Origin: Cymbidium sinense
Taxonomy: Eukaryota > Streptophyta > Magnoliopsida > Asparagales > Orchidaceae
Direction of reading: 5' to 3'
DNA length: 64,000 bases
Assembly: GCA_021442155.1 (NCBI GenBank)
Contig: CM038229.1
Location: 93,777,716-93,841,715 of the forward strand
Shown: positions 11,830-24,344 of the stretch, in pieces
Layout: each line of letters begins with the position of its first letter
Numbering within the stretch: the first letter of the stretch is position 1
The notes under the pieces: generated by a model
The model's database searches: none
What the model saw: the letters and a program-made list of their open reading frames with translations, nothing else
What the model was told of the DNA's origin: nothing
Made by a program: the position numbers and the translations under genes

Positions 11830-12310
11830 TTTTACCCTACTTTACATGGATGAATAAAGCAGGGTTTATATTAAACTAGGTTCTTAAGTTCCCTATGGAG
11901 GCAAGCCTCCATAATTAATTACATTTTGGAAAATAAAATTTCATAAGAATACTCTCGATTAAAGTAGACAACTATCATCTCCAAATATTTCAAGGTTAGA
12001 CTATCAAAGGATTGGTTGTATTTGGAAATTCAATTCGGAAAGTTCAAGGAGAAGAGTTATTTTTGGAATCCAAATAAAATAAGTAAGAAATTCTCATGAT
12101 ACTAAAAAGCCTAGTGAGCTTTCTAATCTATCCTATTGTTGGGCTTTATCATTTTAAAGTTAAAGAGATTTATATGTTTTGAGTTAAAATTTAATTTGAT
12201 TACTAATTCTTATAATGCACCAACACAAGGTTGTGGGAATGCCTAAGAGGTGAGGATTTATAATCGTAGCCCAAAAAAAATAGCTACCTTGGATCCTAAA
12301 TATAGGGAGC
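11830..12310 (+). repeat. LTR-like segment, related in inverse orientation to 28600-29118
   Basis: It starts with CCCTACTTTACATGGATGAA, has AATAAAG at 11861 followed by GCAGGGTTTA, then a short inverted repeat (GGAGGCAAGCCTCC) near 11896, and ends with CAACACAAGGTTGTGGGAAT, a GCCTAAGAGGTGAGGA segment and a GGATCCTAAATATAGGGAGC segment. All these marks occur in the same order, reverse-complemented, at 28600-29118. A poly(A) signal followed by conserved sequence fits the R-U5 part of an LTR, but this is an inference. Confidence 0.65.
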
Positions 12311-14249
12311 TTTAGTATGAGCTAAAATATGACCTAAATCTAAGCGACAGGTGGACATAAGGGTTTACCTCAACAAGAGTAAATAAATTGTCTGACTTCT
12401 AGATTTATAATCACCTATAGTGGCTGCCAGCTAACTCCTCATACGATTTTAAAATATTGTAGTCTGATCTTGTGTCTTATAAGATAGCTAGGGTAGTTAT
12501 TTAATTAGAAAGAGAGTAAAGTCCTAAACACACTCCCTAAGAGACTAGAGCATGAGTGGTATGAGCATATGACTTAATCTATAGATGCAAAATCTTTTCA
12601 AATTTTATTTCATTTTAGACACATCATTTTGATAATGGCTTTAGGATTTCTTATGCCTAAATACATGATGAAATAGGTTATGGGTCAAATCAACTAGAAG
12701 AAGGGGTTCTTTACCACAAGGGATGCCCTCTAAGGTCAAGCATTCTTCTATCGTGTCAGGATAGAGATCATTCAAGTTCAAGAGAAAAAGATTATGCATG
12801 CATGATGAGAAACATACAACCATATAGCTAAGGTGTTGCTAAATCTTTTAATTATTTATTTATGTCTTAGGCTTTATGATAAGGTTATGAGTTGTTTAAA
12901 ATTTAATTATGAGTGATTAGTTGGGTAAAAAAGTTATTTTTATCCTAAGAGCTTAATCATATCCAAGCCACACATTATAACATCAATCATTTAAGATACT
13001 ATGAAAAGCATGCCATCCTAATGCATAATGTAAGAATAACATCAAACAATTATATAAAATATCATAAAAGAATAAAAGGTCGATGGTTGGTACCACCATA
13101 ACCCGATGGAGAAAGGATGGTAGAAGTTCTACCCTTATACAACCTGGAATATGAAAGAATAATTATAATTGTATTAAATGCTATGGGGTCTTCTTTCTTC
13201 ATATCACCATTTCTAATTTGGTTCCTTCTTTGATTTGGATGGTGGTTGCTTTAAAGGCATCACAGGGTACCTTAGGACAAAGCCTTCTGGCCACTGCTCA
13301 TCCTATACCACCATAGCACTAATCCTAGTTCCTTTTATAAAAATTACAGTTATGTGGAAAAAGTAAATCTAACTACACCTGTAAAATAGAGATTAGTGAA
13401 ATATACATATAATCCCAAGTATTTGTATTTATAATTTGGACTTAGCACTCTACATATGGTTAACTAAGCCCACCTGTCCTAACTTGGATTATACTTAAGG
13501 ATTTAAGCAACTTGCAAAAAGAGCATTCACATTTTTTTAAGCATCCCTTAAGCATAATCCCCTATAGAAAGCATGATTAGGCTAATATTGGCCAATCATC
13601 TAGTCTACAAAGCATACACCCTAACATCTAATTTAAAATAATATATCATAAAATAAAATATACATCACATCATACACCATCCTAACTTAGAGCTAGAAGT
13701 AGTGACTTAATTCTAATGTGTGTATTAAGGCTTGTGTGGTAAGTCTTGTTAAGAATTAGTGTTATATTTTCTAAGTGTGGAAGGATTCAATTTAACATGA
13801 AAGGTTGATTTCACTTAACGTAGTTTAATTGATTTGAGAATTTTAATTTGTGTTTTCTTTTGTTTCATTTGATTAAACTTAGCAACTAAGTGTTATAAAG
13901 AAAGAAAAAGAGGATTTCCCTCTTTCATCCATACCTTAAGTCACTTTCTAAAGTATATTAATTTGATTTAATTCTCTTTAGTGAATGGCTTATTAAATGA
14001 TTTAATTAATCCTAAGTTTAGGTTCACTTTAAATAATCCTATTCAAAATGAAAGACATCTTAAGCTTAATTTAATTGAATTACTACAACATGACATATAT
14101 TAAATCATTCCTTTCCATCACATGTAACATGCATATGATTTCATCCTAAGTGTATCTATAGATGCAACATTTTTTAGCACACTTAAATGATGAATGTATG
14201 TGTATGTTAAGAATTTATATTTTATTTGATTGAATAATTTAAACATATT
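12311..14249. other. AT-rich DNA without recognised features
   Basis: There are no ORFs of note and no family-level similarity that I can see. It belongs to the insertion that splits the Gypsy protease. Confidence 0.6.
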
Positions 14250-14905
14250 AACTTAAAACTTTATCCAAATTATGATACAAAAAGGACATAAGAATAAAAT
14301 TAAATAGATATGTGTCATTGTTAAATTAGGGAAGTGAGGTAATCAAATGACCTCCTTGGAGCTAGCTAAAGCATCGTATGCTCGGGATGTCCAAACTATA
14401 TACCCATTTGTATTCAAACATATGTAAAGTCATGTACATGAACATAAGAAGTAAGCTACAAATTAGTTTGCTAATTAATTCAACCACTTTGTTAATTATG
14501 AATGCTTGCAATTTTAATGTAAAATGGGATTTTTATTCACTAATCTCATATACATATACATGTACAAAGATATAGGCAAGTATGAAAGTGAGGTAATCAA
14601 ATGACCTCCTTTGGGCTAACTAAAGCCTCGTATTCCCCGGATGTCCAGACTATATACTTGCTTTTCTTGGACACACATGGATATATACATAATTGAGGGA
14701 AAATAACCATGCAAAGTTATATTTTTTTTATTGAATCATTTATATATATGAATTAAAGCTCTATCCAAATTCTAATGTTGAAATACATAAGATTGAAATC
14801 AAATGGGTATGTGCTCTTGTTGAACCATGGAAGTGAGGTAATCAAATAGCCTCCTTAGGGCTAGCTAAAGCCTCGTGTTCCCAAGATGTCCAGACCATAT
14901 AACAA
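14250..14905. repeat. Three tandem units of about 250 bp
   Basis: Each unit carries GTGAGGTAATCAAATGACCTC or a close form, then GCTAGCTAAAGCCTCGTAT or a close form and GATGTCCAGACTATATAC, beginning at 14334, 14588 and 14833 (spacings 254 and 245). The upstream part (TTAAA-CT-TATCCAAATT and ATAAGA-T-AAAT) is also repeated. No coding content. Confidence 0.85.
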
Positions 14906-16240
14906 TTACCATTAAATCTCATATAAATCAATATGTGAATAGAGGAAAGAGAACTCAACATTCATACACTTAAGCTATAAGCACATGCTTTTCTTATGTA
15001 TTTATAATTAGCATCATAACACATATTATTATTTATTTATAAGCTTTTGAAAAATACATTTGGATCTAATAGTGATAATACCCACACATATATTAAATTA
15101 AATCAATACATTCAAGCTTACATAAAAGAAATTCATTTTATTTTACTTGATTTTGAAAGATGGATGCATGAATTCAAATGACATACCAAATTTAACATGA
15201 TTGGAAAGAGAACAATCAAATATAAGCATGTGATTCATTCAACCAAACTAGTTCTTAAGGACAATCAAATCAAACAAGATTATTTAAAGCAAAGCAAAGC
15301 TTCTTTATTAATTAAATTTTGGATTTGATTTGATTGAAAGAGGAGAAGAGAAATCATCACTTGTTGTTTTAAACCCATTTTTGCAATAGTGATTTGATTT
15401 AATTTAAGCTAATGTAATTAAGTTGATTTTATGGGTTAATTAGGTTGAACCATTAATTAGATGAATTAATTACCCTTACCTATGTCACCTTAAAGTAATT
15501 AACTAAATAATTATGAGCAAACATGATGTGCATGGAAAATAAACTTGCAATGATCCTAAAAAATAAAAAGGGCCTAATGCAATTGGCTTATGTTTAATAT
15601 TTAATTAGATTAAGGAACTTAATTAATTACTCTTATGGTTTTCCCACATATATGGACTAACCATAATTTCATTAAACTCATTTAGGTTATTAAACACCAA
15701 AAGATCTCCCCCTGATTTAATTAATTAAGGTCTGATGTGATTATGATTTCAATTTGATTAAGTGATTTAATTAATTAGTTAAATCTTAATTAATTTTATT
15801 TTTAAAAAAGGGTGAAATGAACTTAATGAAAGGGGTTCCAACCCTATTCCTTAATTCACTTACTATTAAACAATGATTAATAAACTTAATTAACTAATTT
15901 ATTACTATTCATGTGATTAATTAATCATTAATTACTTTAAAAGTGTAATTAAGGTTTAATTAGTCAATTTTTCTAATTTAGTGAGTAATAAATCTCAAGA
16001 AAATCAAGGGAGGAAGAGGTCATCCCATTATATTATCCCACAAAATTTGGCATTAATTACTTAAGTAATTGTAATTAATAAATTTTGCAATTAAACCTTA
16101 AACTTTAATTACTATTCAAAATTAGTTAAGATAATTTTAATTAATTCACCTCAAAATACCTTTAAAATGAGTATTTATTTGCATTTTTTATTTCTCTATG
16201 ATTTTTTATTATTCTTAGAAGTTTCAGCCATTAAAAATGA
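14906..16240. other. AT-rich DNA with dense TTAATTAA-type text
   Basis: This stretch is rich in ATTAATTA-like words, with no gene or RNA signature. It is probably part of a decayed mobile element. Confidence 0.5.
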
Positions 16241-17540
16241 TTAATTAAGCCTAATTAAGGCCTAATCCTGTTGTCTCCACATGGTGCACTGACATGGTGC
16301 ACTTTCCACATGGCATCGTAGGATTGGCTACTTAAAACTTATCTAACTCAGTGCCTATGTGGCGACAGCGGACGCACTTTCTCATCCACCATCTAATTTA
16401 GGATCATATGGCTTCAATTCATCCCACAGCTTAATAAGATTAAATTAGATCGATCTAGTGGATCTAATCATGAGCATCCATTCCGATCAAGTGGAACGGA
16501 TGGTGCGTGATCTTATGTCACACGACTGAGGGAGAATGGAGTTTGTTTGTCATTTCTCACTTGATCCAAGCTTACCTAGGCCAGGATCAACTCCAAAAGG
16601 ATCCCACACCTTCACAACTTTGATCGAAGGGGATCCAACGATCAAGATCACATGAGATGCAAATTTTCTACAAAAAGCTCCAACCCATTTTTTCCTAAGG
16701 TTTGAGTTTGGAAGCATACCTCACTAGTGCTCAAGATCGGAGGCTTGAATGATTAAGGAAGCTTCATTTAGTGGAGATGAAGCCCTGTTGACCAGCAATT
16801 GGATTAATTCTACAATGTTTGCTTGAAAGGTCATGAATTGATGATTTGGAGTCGACTTTGATCGAAGTCCCACTTTCGGTGCTTGAGAAGTTTGGGAGAT
16901 GATTTTTTCTTACTGGACGAGGCCTAGGGAAGGTTCATGCAAAGTTAATTTGAGTTTGATGGAGAAATGGGGAAGTGAGGTCAGAAATGGGAGTGTCTTA
17001 TTTTAGGATGAATGGGAATGGAATTTTTTAATTGAGGAACGAGCTTGGGAGCTTAGGGAATGGTTCTAGCAGCTCATATTGGGTAGTTAGGGCATTGAGG
17101 AATGATTTTTGTGTGTGTGTTTGAGTGGAAATAAGAGGGTTTGTTCCCCCCTTCATCTTGATTAGATGGTAAGTTCAGGTTTAGCTAGGTCGGACCATCT
17201 CAAGGAGTCAGGTCTCATGGTTGGTTGAAGGTGTGAGGTGGTTGCCAAGGAGGAATCATGGGTGTCCTATGGGTTTCAAATGCTCCAATGGGGAGGGTGA
17301 GGTGATTTCACCTCCCATGTCATGGCATAACCCAACCACCCCTGGTTGGTAGTGTCCTAGGTGCTTAGGTAGACCATTGGGAGAGTACCAAGTGGCCAAG
17401 GAATGAAAATGACCACTTACATGGGTGATTTGTCTCATGTGATGTCGTAGACCCAAGGGTAGAATGATTATTTAGCATTGGATTTGATTTGGGAAATTTT
17501 GAAATGCTGCAATGGTGGGTTAGCCCAAATTTCAAGTTAG
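16241..17540. other. Less AT-rich stretch without recognised genes
   Basis: The base composition rises in G and C from about 16260 and includes a repeated ACATGGTGCACT word (16278 and 16293). ORFs on the minus strand near 17256-17580 match nothing I know. It could be a regulatory or leader part of the inserted element. Confidence 0.45.
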
Positions 17541-19150
17541 TTGGAGTTAATTTGGTTAGGTTTGACTCAATTTGACTCATTTAAGTCAAATTGGGTTAGG
17601 TTGGGTCAAGTTTACCAGTTGGTCAAATTAGGTCAAACCAAAGGTTGGGTCAAGTTCATATGATCATTTAGGATATATTGGTTCAATTGGTTTGGTTTAG
17701 TTTGGCTTAGATTTGATTTTTGCTCATTTGAATTCAATTGGGTCAAATGGGTTAAGTTGACCAATTTGACCAAATTAGCCAAATTGTCTTGGGTTGGGTT
17801 TAGTTGACCAATTAAATATGATTGTAGGCTTTTGTTTCAATTAATTTGGATTTGGTTTTTCTTTAGGCCAACTTGAACCTTTAGGTCAATTTGGGCTAAG
17901 TAAGTCAATTGGGTTCAATTGGGTCCAAACATGGCTTTGGTCAAGTTCAACAATCAATTTAGAATAAACTTGAGCCATTAGTTATGATCAATTTGATTTA
18001 TATTTTGATTTGACCTAATTTGATCTCTTAGGTTAATTTGGATCAACTTCGGTCAAGAGGGCTAACTGGGTTTTATTTGACTCAATTGAAGGTCTAGTCA
18101 TATTCAAATATTGATTTTGATTTGGTATGAATCATTGGTTTCAAGGGATTTGGCTTAGGTTACAATTTAGCTAGTTTTGGTTCATATGGGTTAAGGGGTT
18201 GACTTGGTCAAATGACCAAGTTGGCTATGTTTGACTTAATTTGGGACAATTAATCAACTTAGGGTGATCAACAATCATGATGGGAGGTTTTGATGGGCTT
18301 GGTTCATTCCAATTTGGGTAGGATTAGAACTTGGCTCAAATAGGTCAAATTAGCCACTTTGGGTCAACTGGACCAATTTGGTTTAGTTGGCCAGATTTTG
18401 GGTTGAGTTTGATTCAGTTGAGTTTATATATGGATTTGGGATTGATATATAAATTTAATTGCAATTGACTTGGGTTCAAATGGGTTTTGGTTCATTTGAA
18501 CATTTCAAGTCAAAAGGGTTAAGTTGGGTTTAACTTGGGTCGATTTTGGTTTGGCTTGATGATTATAGATTTCATTTATATTTGTGAATATGATTGATTC
18601 ATGAGAAAATCAATTGAATTTGGGCTTTGGAATGAAGGAATTTGGCTAAGTCCATGGAGTTGGGTCAAGTGGCTTAAGTTTGGATTTTGGTTTGGTTTGA
18701 TTTTGTTTTGATGATTTAAATGTATATTTTATTTAAATTTGTAGAGATGATTGAAAATATAATTGATTTATGAGAAAATTAATTGAGTTTGAATTGATTT
18801 GGATTAATATTTTGCTAAGTCCATGGGATAGGCCATATGGCTTAGGAAGGGTTTTGATTTAATTTGATTTAGTTTGATTTAATTTTGATGATTTGAATGT
18901 ATATTTGATTTATTTTTAGGAAGATGATTGAAGATATAAATTGATTTTGGATTGATTTGAACTATTATTTGGCTAAGTCCATGGGATAGGTCATATGGCT
19001 TAGGAAGGGTTTCAAGTTTGGATTTAATCACGGGCTTCAATCATTTGGTTTTGGAATTGGGGCTTGGATTTGGATTTGAATTTGAATTTGATGTTTAAAT
19101 TGAACTTGAGGTTTGGTTTGAGATGGTGAATATGGATTGGATTTGGGTTG
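17541..19150. repeat. Degenerate GGTCAAATTTGG / TTTGGTTTGATT repeat region
   Basis: About 1.6 kb built from variants of TTGGGTCAAATTGG and its near complements. At the right end three units of about 160-170 bp share GGCTAAGTCCATGG or a close form at about 18644, 18813 and 18971. Non-coding. Confidence 0.7.
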
Positions 19151-19335
19151 TAAGGTAGGTGGATTATCCTAATCCCTAAGGCATAACCTAATCCTATGGT
19201 TAACCCTTCTAAGTCTTTAAAGCTTAGGTTAAGTGTTTACCTAGTTGTTAGAAGTGTCTTATGACTAGGAAGTCTAGTGTCTAGAAAACTCCTAAGTCTA
19301 AGATGTGAAGATTGAACTGCTCCTTCAAGAGGCTG

Positions 19336-19597
19336 AGGCTCCATAGTGTTGCCCTTGGATATAGATGATTGGAAGACCAAAACCATGTTTCACATTATAG
19401 ACTCAGATACATCTTTCAACACTTTGCTTGGGAAACCATGGATACATGAGAACAACATAGTTCCATCCTCTCTACATCAGTGTATGAAGTTTGTGAGAGG
19501 TGGGATCATCTATTGTGTCAAAAGAGATCTTAAGCCATTTACAGTTCACGAGGTCGGCATATATGAGGATGCGGCATACTATGTCCCTCAAAATTAA
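19336..19597 (+). pseudogene. Gypsy protease region, downstream half
   Basis: The + strand reads GSIVLPLDIDDWKTKTMFHI, then SDTSFNTLLGKPWIHENNIV and PSSLHQCMKFV. This is the well-conserved C-terminal half of plant Gypsy proteases (family pattern: F-V-D--TSYN-LLGRPWIH----VPSTLHQ--K). It continues with a KPFTVHEVGIYED segment before a stop at 19596. The frame is open for 83 codons. Its N-terminal half is at 11390-11562. Downstream the element ends in an A-rich stretch and then telomere-like repeats, so RT, RNase H and integrase are absent. Confidence 0.85.
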
Positions 19598-20860
19598 CAA
19601 GTCTATTCTCGTAAACTTGGCAAAAGTTTAAAAATAAAAGGAAAAAAAGAGAGAGAGAAAAGGAAATAGAAAAAGAAGCTAGGGTTAGGGATAAGGTTTA
19701 GGGTTTAGGGGTTAGGGTTTAAGGTTTTTTAGGGTTTAGGGTTTAGGGCTTAGAGGTTAGGGCTTGGGGTTTAGGGTTTTAGGGTTTAGGGTTTAGAGTT
19801 TAGGATTAGGGTTTTTTTATTATTTTATTATTTTTTTAAAATTAAGTAAACTAGTTGGTTCAGGTTTATTTAGTTTATTTTTTTATCTATTTTAGTTTAG
19901 TTTATTTTTTTATTTTGATTTAGGTTCATTTTTATTTTTTTATTAAGTTTAGTTTATTTATTTTAGATTTATTTTTTAAAGATTAGGTTTTTTATTTTAG
20001 ATTATTTTAGGTCTACCTTTAGGTTTATGATTATTTTTTAGTTTAGTTTTATTTTTATTCTATTTGTTAGGTTAGGATTTATTTTTGATCTTTAGGTTTA
20101 GGTTTAGGTTTTTATTTTATTCTTTTAGCTTAAGGTTTTAGGTTTTTATTTGAGGTTTATTTTTAGTCTAGGTTTAGGTTTATTTTTAATTTAATTTATT
20201 TTATTTAGTTTAGATTTAGGTTTAGGTTTAGTTTATTTTAGGTTTAGGTTTAGGTTTTATTTATTTTAATTTAGCTTATGTAAGTTTAGATTTATTTTTA
20301 TTTTATTTTTATTTTAGGTTTAGTTTTTTTTACATTAGGGTTTAAGTTTTATATTTATTTATTTTTAGGTTTATTATTTAGGTTAAGGTTTTATTTAGTT
20401 TTATTTTATTTTATTTTAGGTGTATTTTATTTTATTATATTAAGGTTTTATTTTTTTAATTTAGTTATTATTTATTTATTTATTTTGTTTAGTTTTTATT
20501 TTGTATTTTTTTGTAGGTTTAAGTTTAGGTTTCACGTTTGGTTTAGGCTTTAGTTTATGTTTTATTTTATTTTATTTTTTAGTTTTTTTTCTTATTTTGG
20601 TTTTTCATTTATTTTAATTTTAGGTTTTATTTAGTTTATGTTTAGGTTTTTAACTTTGTAGTGTTTAGGGTTTAGGGTTTAGCATTTAGTGTTAGTTTGG
20701 GGTTGAGGGTTTACAGTTTAGGGTTTAGGGTTTAGGGTATAGGGTTTAGGGTTTAGGATTTAGGGTTTTAGGATTTAGGATTTTAGGGTTTAGGGTTTAG
20801 GGATTAGGGTTTAAGTTTTAGGTTTAGGGTTCAGTTTTAGTGTAGGGTTTAGTGTTTTTG
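19598..20860. repeat. Telomere-like block: A-rich seam, TTTAGGG, then AT-rich part and TTTAGGG again
   Basis: After an A-rich seam (19625-19680) there are TTTAGGG variants to about 19810, then the recurrent joint TTTTTTAAAATTAAGTAAAC (about 19833-19852), then T/A/G-only TTTATTTTAGG-type DNA to about 20650, then nearly clean TTTAGGG to the next GRP fragment. Confidence 0.88.
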
Positions 20861-21302
20861 TTTTTTTAATAAAGAATAAATTCAGAATCAATATTTCTTC
20901 TTTTCGATTTCATCAACCAAGTAAAACACCAAGTATTCAATGACACAAGCAATGACATAGATAAAAAATAAGCACGCATAGAGCAAATGAAAATCCCTAG
21001 ATTACTAGAACCGTCTCTATTATAAAGACACAGTTAAATAAGTAGCTAATCAGATTAGTCATTCTTCAATTTCTCTAGTTCCCATCAAAAGGCCTCTTGA
21101 ATAGCGGGATCCATCATCATATCTCGGATCTCAACCTCCAGCACCACCATGGCTATAACCTCCATCGCTCTCTCGCTAGTACCACTACTCAACCTCCAAT
21201 CCACACCTCTATGTCCTCCAACACCACTAGGATAATAGCCTCCACTTTGCCTCCATTGACTAGGCGCTGGTTATGATGTTCTTTAGTCAATGTTGCAATT
21301 CT
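20848..21302 (-). pseudogene. GRP 3' fragment 1 (glycine-rich RNA-binding protein C-terminus and 3' UTR)
   Basis: On the minus strand it begins at 21302 next to TTAGGG and encodes a worn glycine-rich tail: QWRQSGGYYPSGVGGHRGVD, then after a frameshift SER, GGYSHGGAGG and DPRYDDGS-YS. The 3' UTR (20885-21060) ends in a T-run on the + strand (the poly(A) tail) at 20860-20875. The first codons are more damaged than in the other copies. The family is described under fragment 7. Confidence 0.75.
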
Positions 21303-23015
21303 TAGGGTTTAGGTTTAGGTCTATTAGGTTTCTGAGGTTAGGTTTTTGTATTTTTTATTTTTAGGTTTATTTTTTAGGTTTAAGTTTTTATTTAATTTTT
21401 ATTTTATTTTATTTTAGGTTTATTTTAGGTATATTTTATTTCCATTTTACATTTGATTTTTATTTTATTTAAGCTTTTTATGCTTAGGTTTATTTTATTT
21501 TTTTAGTTTAGTTTAGGTTTTTATCAATTTTGATTTAGTTTATTTTATTTTATATTTAGGTTTAGATTTACGCTTTAGTTTAGGTTTTAATTTATATTTA
21601 TTTCTTATTTTATTTAGGTTTAGGTTTCTTTATTTATTTTATTTATTGGTTTTATTTAGTTTAGGTTTAAGTTTTAGGTTTTTAGGGTTTGGGTTTAGGG
21701 TTTAGAGTTTAGGGGTTTTAGGGTTTAGGATTTTATTGTTTAGTGTTTAGGGTGAGGCTTTAGAGTTTAGGGTTTAGGATTTATTATTTAAGCTTTAGTG
21801 TTTAGGGTTTTTAGGGTTTAGGGTTAGTTTCGGGTTTAGGGTTTAATGTTTAGGGTTTAGTCTTTAGGGTTTAGGATATAGGGTTTTTTTAGGGTTTAGT
21901 GTTTAGGGTTTTAGGGTTTAGGGTTAAGGTTAAGGTTAAAGGTTTATGGTTTAGGGTTTAGGGTTTAGTGTTTAGGGTTAATTTAGGGTTAGGGTTTAGG
22001 GTTTAGGGTTAGTTTAAGGTTTAAGGTTTTTTAGAGTTTAGGGTTTAGGGTTTAAGGTTTAAGATTTAGGGTTTAGGGTTTAGGGTTTAAGGTTTAGGGT
22101 TAGGGTTTTTTTATTTGTTTATTTTTTATTTTTTTAAATTAAGTAAACTAGTACATTTAGATTTATTTAGTTTATTTTTTATTTACTTTAGTTTATTTTA
22201 TCTTTTATTTTTATTTAGGTTTATTTTTTATTTAGTTTAGTTTATTTATTTTAGATTAGGTTTATGTTTATTTTTTATTTTTTAGGTTTAGGTTTTATTT
22301 TTTAATTTTAGGTTTAAGTTTAGGTTTTATTTTATTTTTTTAGGTTTAGGTTTTAGTTTTTATTTTTTAGTTTAGGTTTTTGTTTATTTTTAATTTATTT
22401 TATTTTATTTAGTTTATTTTTTATGTTTAGGTTTAGGTTTAAGCAATTGGATTTTTAGGTTTTATTTATTTTAATTTAGTTTATTTTTGTTTAGGTTTAG
22501 GTTTATTTTTTTATTTTAAGTTTAGGTTTTTTTTTTAGTTTAGGGTTTAGGTTTTATTTTTTTATTTATTTTTAGGTTTATTTTATTTTTATTTTATTTA
22601 TGTTTTTATTTTTTTAGTTTTGTTTAGGCTCTTATTTGTTTTATTTTATTTTAGTTTTAATTTTTTATTTTATTTTCTTTTTAGGTTTTGGTTTTGGTTT
22701 TGGTTTTAGTTTATGTTTTATTTTATTTTATTTTTTTATTATCTACTTTTAATTTTTTATTTATTTTATTTAAGGTTTATTTAGTCATGTTTAGGTTTTA
22801 TAGGTTTAGGGTTTAGGTTTAGAGTTTGGGTTAGTTTGGGTTTAGTTAGGGTTTATGGTTTAGGGTTTAGGGGTTTGTTTTGGGGGTTTTAGGTTTTAAG
22901 TTTTAGGGTTTAGGGTTTAGGGTTTTAGTGTTTAGGATTTAGGATTTAGGGTTTAGGGTTTAGGGTTTAGGGTTTATGTTTTAGGTTTAGGGTTTAGGTT
23001 TTAGTTTATTGTTTT
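21303..23015. repeat. Telomere-like block
   Basis: It begins with the flank shared by most GRP copies (TTTAGGTTTAGGTCTATTAGG), then AT-rich DNA to about 21680, TTTAGGG-rich DNA to about 22110, the joint TTTTTAAATTAAGTAAACTA (22132-22151), AT-rich T/A/G DNA to about 22790 and TTTAGGG again. Confidence 0.88.
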
Positions 23016-23497
23016 CAGTTTTTGGTATTTTTTAGCAAAGAACAAATTCAGATTCAATATTTCTTCTTTTCGATTCCATCAACCAAGTAAAACACCAAGT
23101 TTTCTAAGACACAAGCGATGACATAAATATTATAAACCCTAGATAACTAGAATTATCTCTATTATAAAGATACAATTCCATAAGCAACATATCAGATCAG
23201 TTGTTCTTTAGTTTCTCCAATTCCCATCAGAACCACCCCAGACACTCGAGTAATGGGATCCACCATCTTATCCCCTATCTCTCCCTCTACCACTCCCATG
23301 GCTATAACCTCCGTCGCTCCTCCCACTTCCATAACCACCACTGCTCTGACTACCACCTCCATATCCATCATCACATCCAGATCCCCCACCACCACTACGA
23401 TAATCGCAGCCTCCGCCTTTGCCTTCATTGCAAGATCTAGACTGAGCCTGGTTGATGGTGTTGTTGCTGCCATCAAGCTTCTACCCATTCTCAGGGT
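23016..23497 (-). pseudogene. GRP 3' fragment 2
   Basis: The minus strand from about 23460 reads TINQAQSRSCNEGKGGGC, then YRSGGGGSG and GYGGGSQSSGGYGSGRSDGG, then YSHGSGRGRDRG followed by a TAA where Tyr is expected, and DGGSHYSSVWGGSDGNWRN before the normal stop. The frame is therefore open but for one in-frame stop. A 3' UTR and a T-run on the + strand follow on the left (about 23020-23210). The right end, at CCCATTCTCAGGG, is the shared breakpoint. Confidence 0.85.
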
Positions 23498-24344
23498 TTA
23501 GGTTTAGGTTTAGGTTTATTAGGTTTTAAGGTTTAGGTTTATTTATTTATAGGTTCTATTTTTAGGTTTATTCTTTAAGTTTATGTTTTTATTTAGTTTT
23601 TATTTTATTTTATTTTATTTTAGGTGTTTTTAGGTTTATTTGATTTTTATTGTACATTTTGTTTTATTTAATTTAGGTTTTTTTATTCTTGGGTTTTCTT
23701 TTAATTTTTTAGTTTAGTTTAGGTTATTATTTATTTTATTTTTGTTTATTTTTTATCAATTTAATTTAATTTATTTTTTAGTTTAGGTTTAGGTTTTATT
23801 TTATGTTATTATTTTATTTTATATTTTTTATTTTTTTAGGTTTAGGTTTTTTTATTTATTTTTTAGGTTTTATTTAGTTTAGGTTTAGGTTTTTAGGTTT
23901 ATATGATTTATGATTTTGGTTTTATAGTTTAGGGATTAGGGTTTTAGGGTTTAAGATTATAGGGTTTAGTGTTTAAGGTTAGGGTTTAGGGTTTAGCATT
24001 TAGGGTTTAGTGTTTAGGCTTTAGGGGTTAGGGTTTTTAGGATTTAGGGTTTATTTACCCAACTGCTGTAGGGTTAGTTTAGGATTTAGGGTTTAAAGTT
24101 TAAGGTTTAGGGTTTTTAGGGTTTAGAGTTTAGGGTTTAGGGTTAGGGTTAGGGGTTTGGGTTTAGGGTTTATGATTTAGGGTTTTGGGTTTGGGTTTTG
24201 GGTTTAGGGTTTAGGTTTTAGGGTTTAGGGTTTAGGGTTTAGGGTTTAGTATTTTAAGGTTTAGGGTTTAGGGTTTAGGGTTTTTAGGGTTTAGGGTATA
24301 GGTTTTATGTTTAGGGTTCAGGTTTTAGTTTAAGGTTTAGGGTT
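23498..24344. repeat. Telomere-like block
   Basis: It starts with the common GRP right flank (TTTATTAGGTTTTAAGGTTT), then AT-rich T/A/G DNA to about 23920 and TTTAGGG-rich DNA. One out-of-place word, ACCCAACTGCTGTAGGG, sits at about 24057. Confidence 0.88.

Larger units (their letters stand above)
11563..19335. mobile_element. About 7.8 kb insertion of unidentified AT-rich repetitive DNA splitting the Gypsy protease
   Basis: The reading frame of the Gypsy protease stops at GERAL (11562) and resumes with GSIVLPLDID at about 19336, so the DNA between is most simply an insertion. I see no coding domain in it. Contents from left to right: a 95-bp direct repeat, an LTR-like segment (11830-12300) with an AATAAA signal that has an inverted relative at 28600-29118, AT-rich DNA, three units of about 250 bp near 14250-14900, AT-rich DNA to about 16240, a less AT-rich stretch (16250-17500) and degenerate GGTCAAATTTGG-like DNA to 19150. 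I could not find matching terminal repeats or a clear target duplication, so the type of element is open (old LTR element, several nested pieces, or other). Confidence 0.6.

Noticed and set aside
17256..17580. Overlapping minus-strand open frames of 66 and 71 codons.
   Set aside because: They have no recognisable motif and lie in the repetitive insertion, and similar-sized chance frames are expected in a stretch of this composition.
23201..23440. A His-rich open frame on the + strand (and a similar Thr/Ser-rich one in another frame).
   Set aside because: Both are antisense shadows of the glycine-rich codons of GRP fragment 2.
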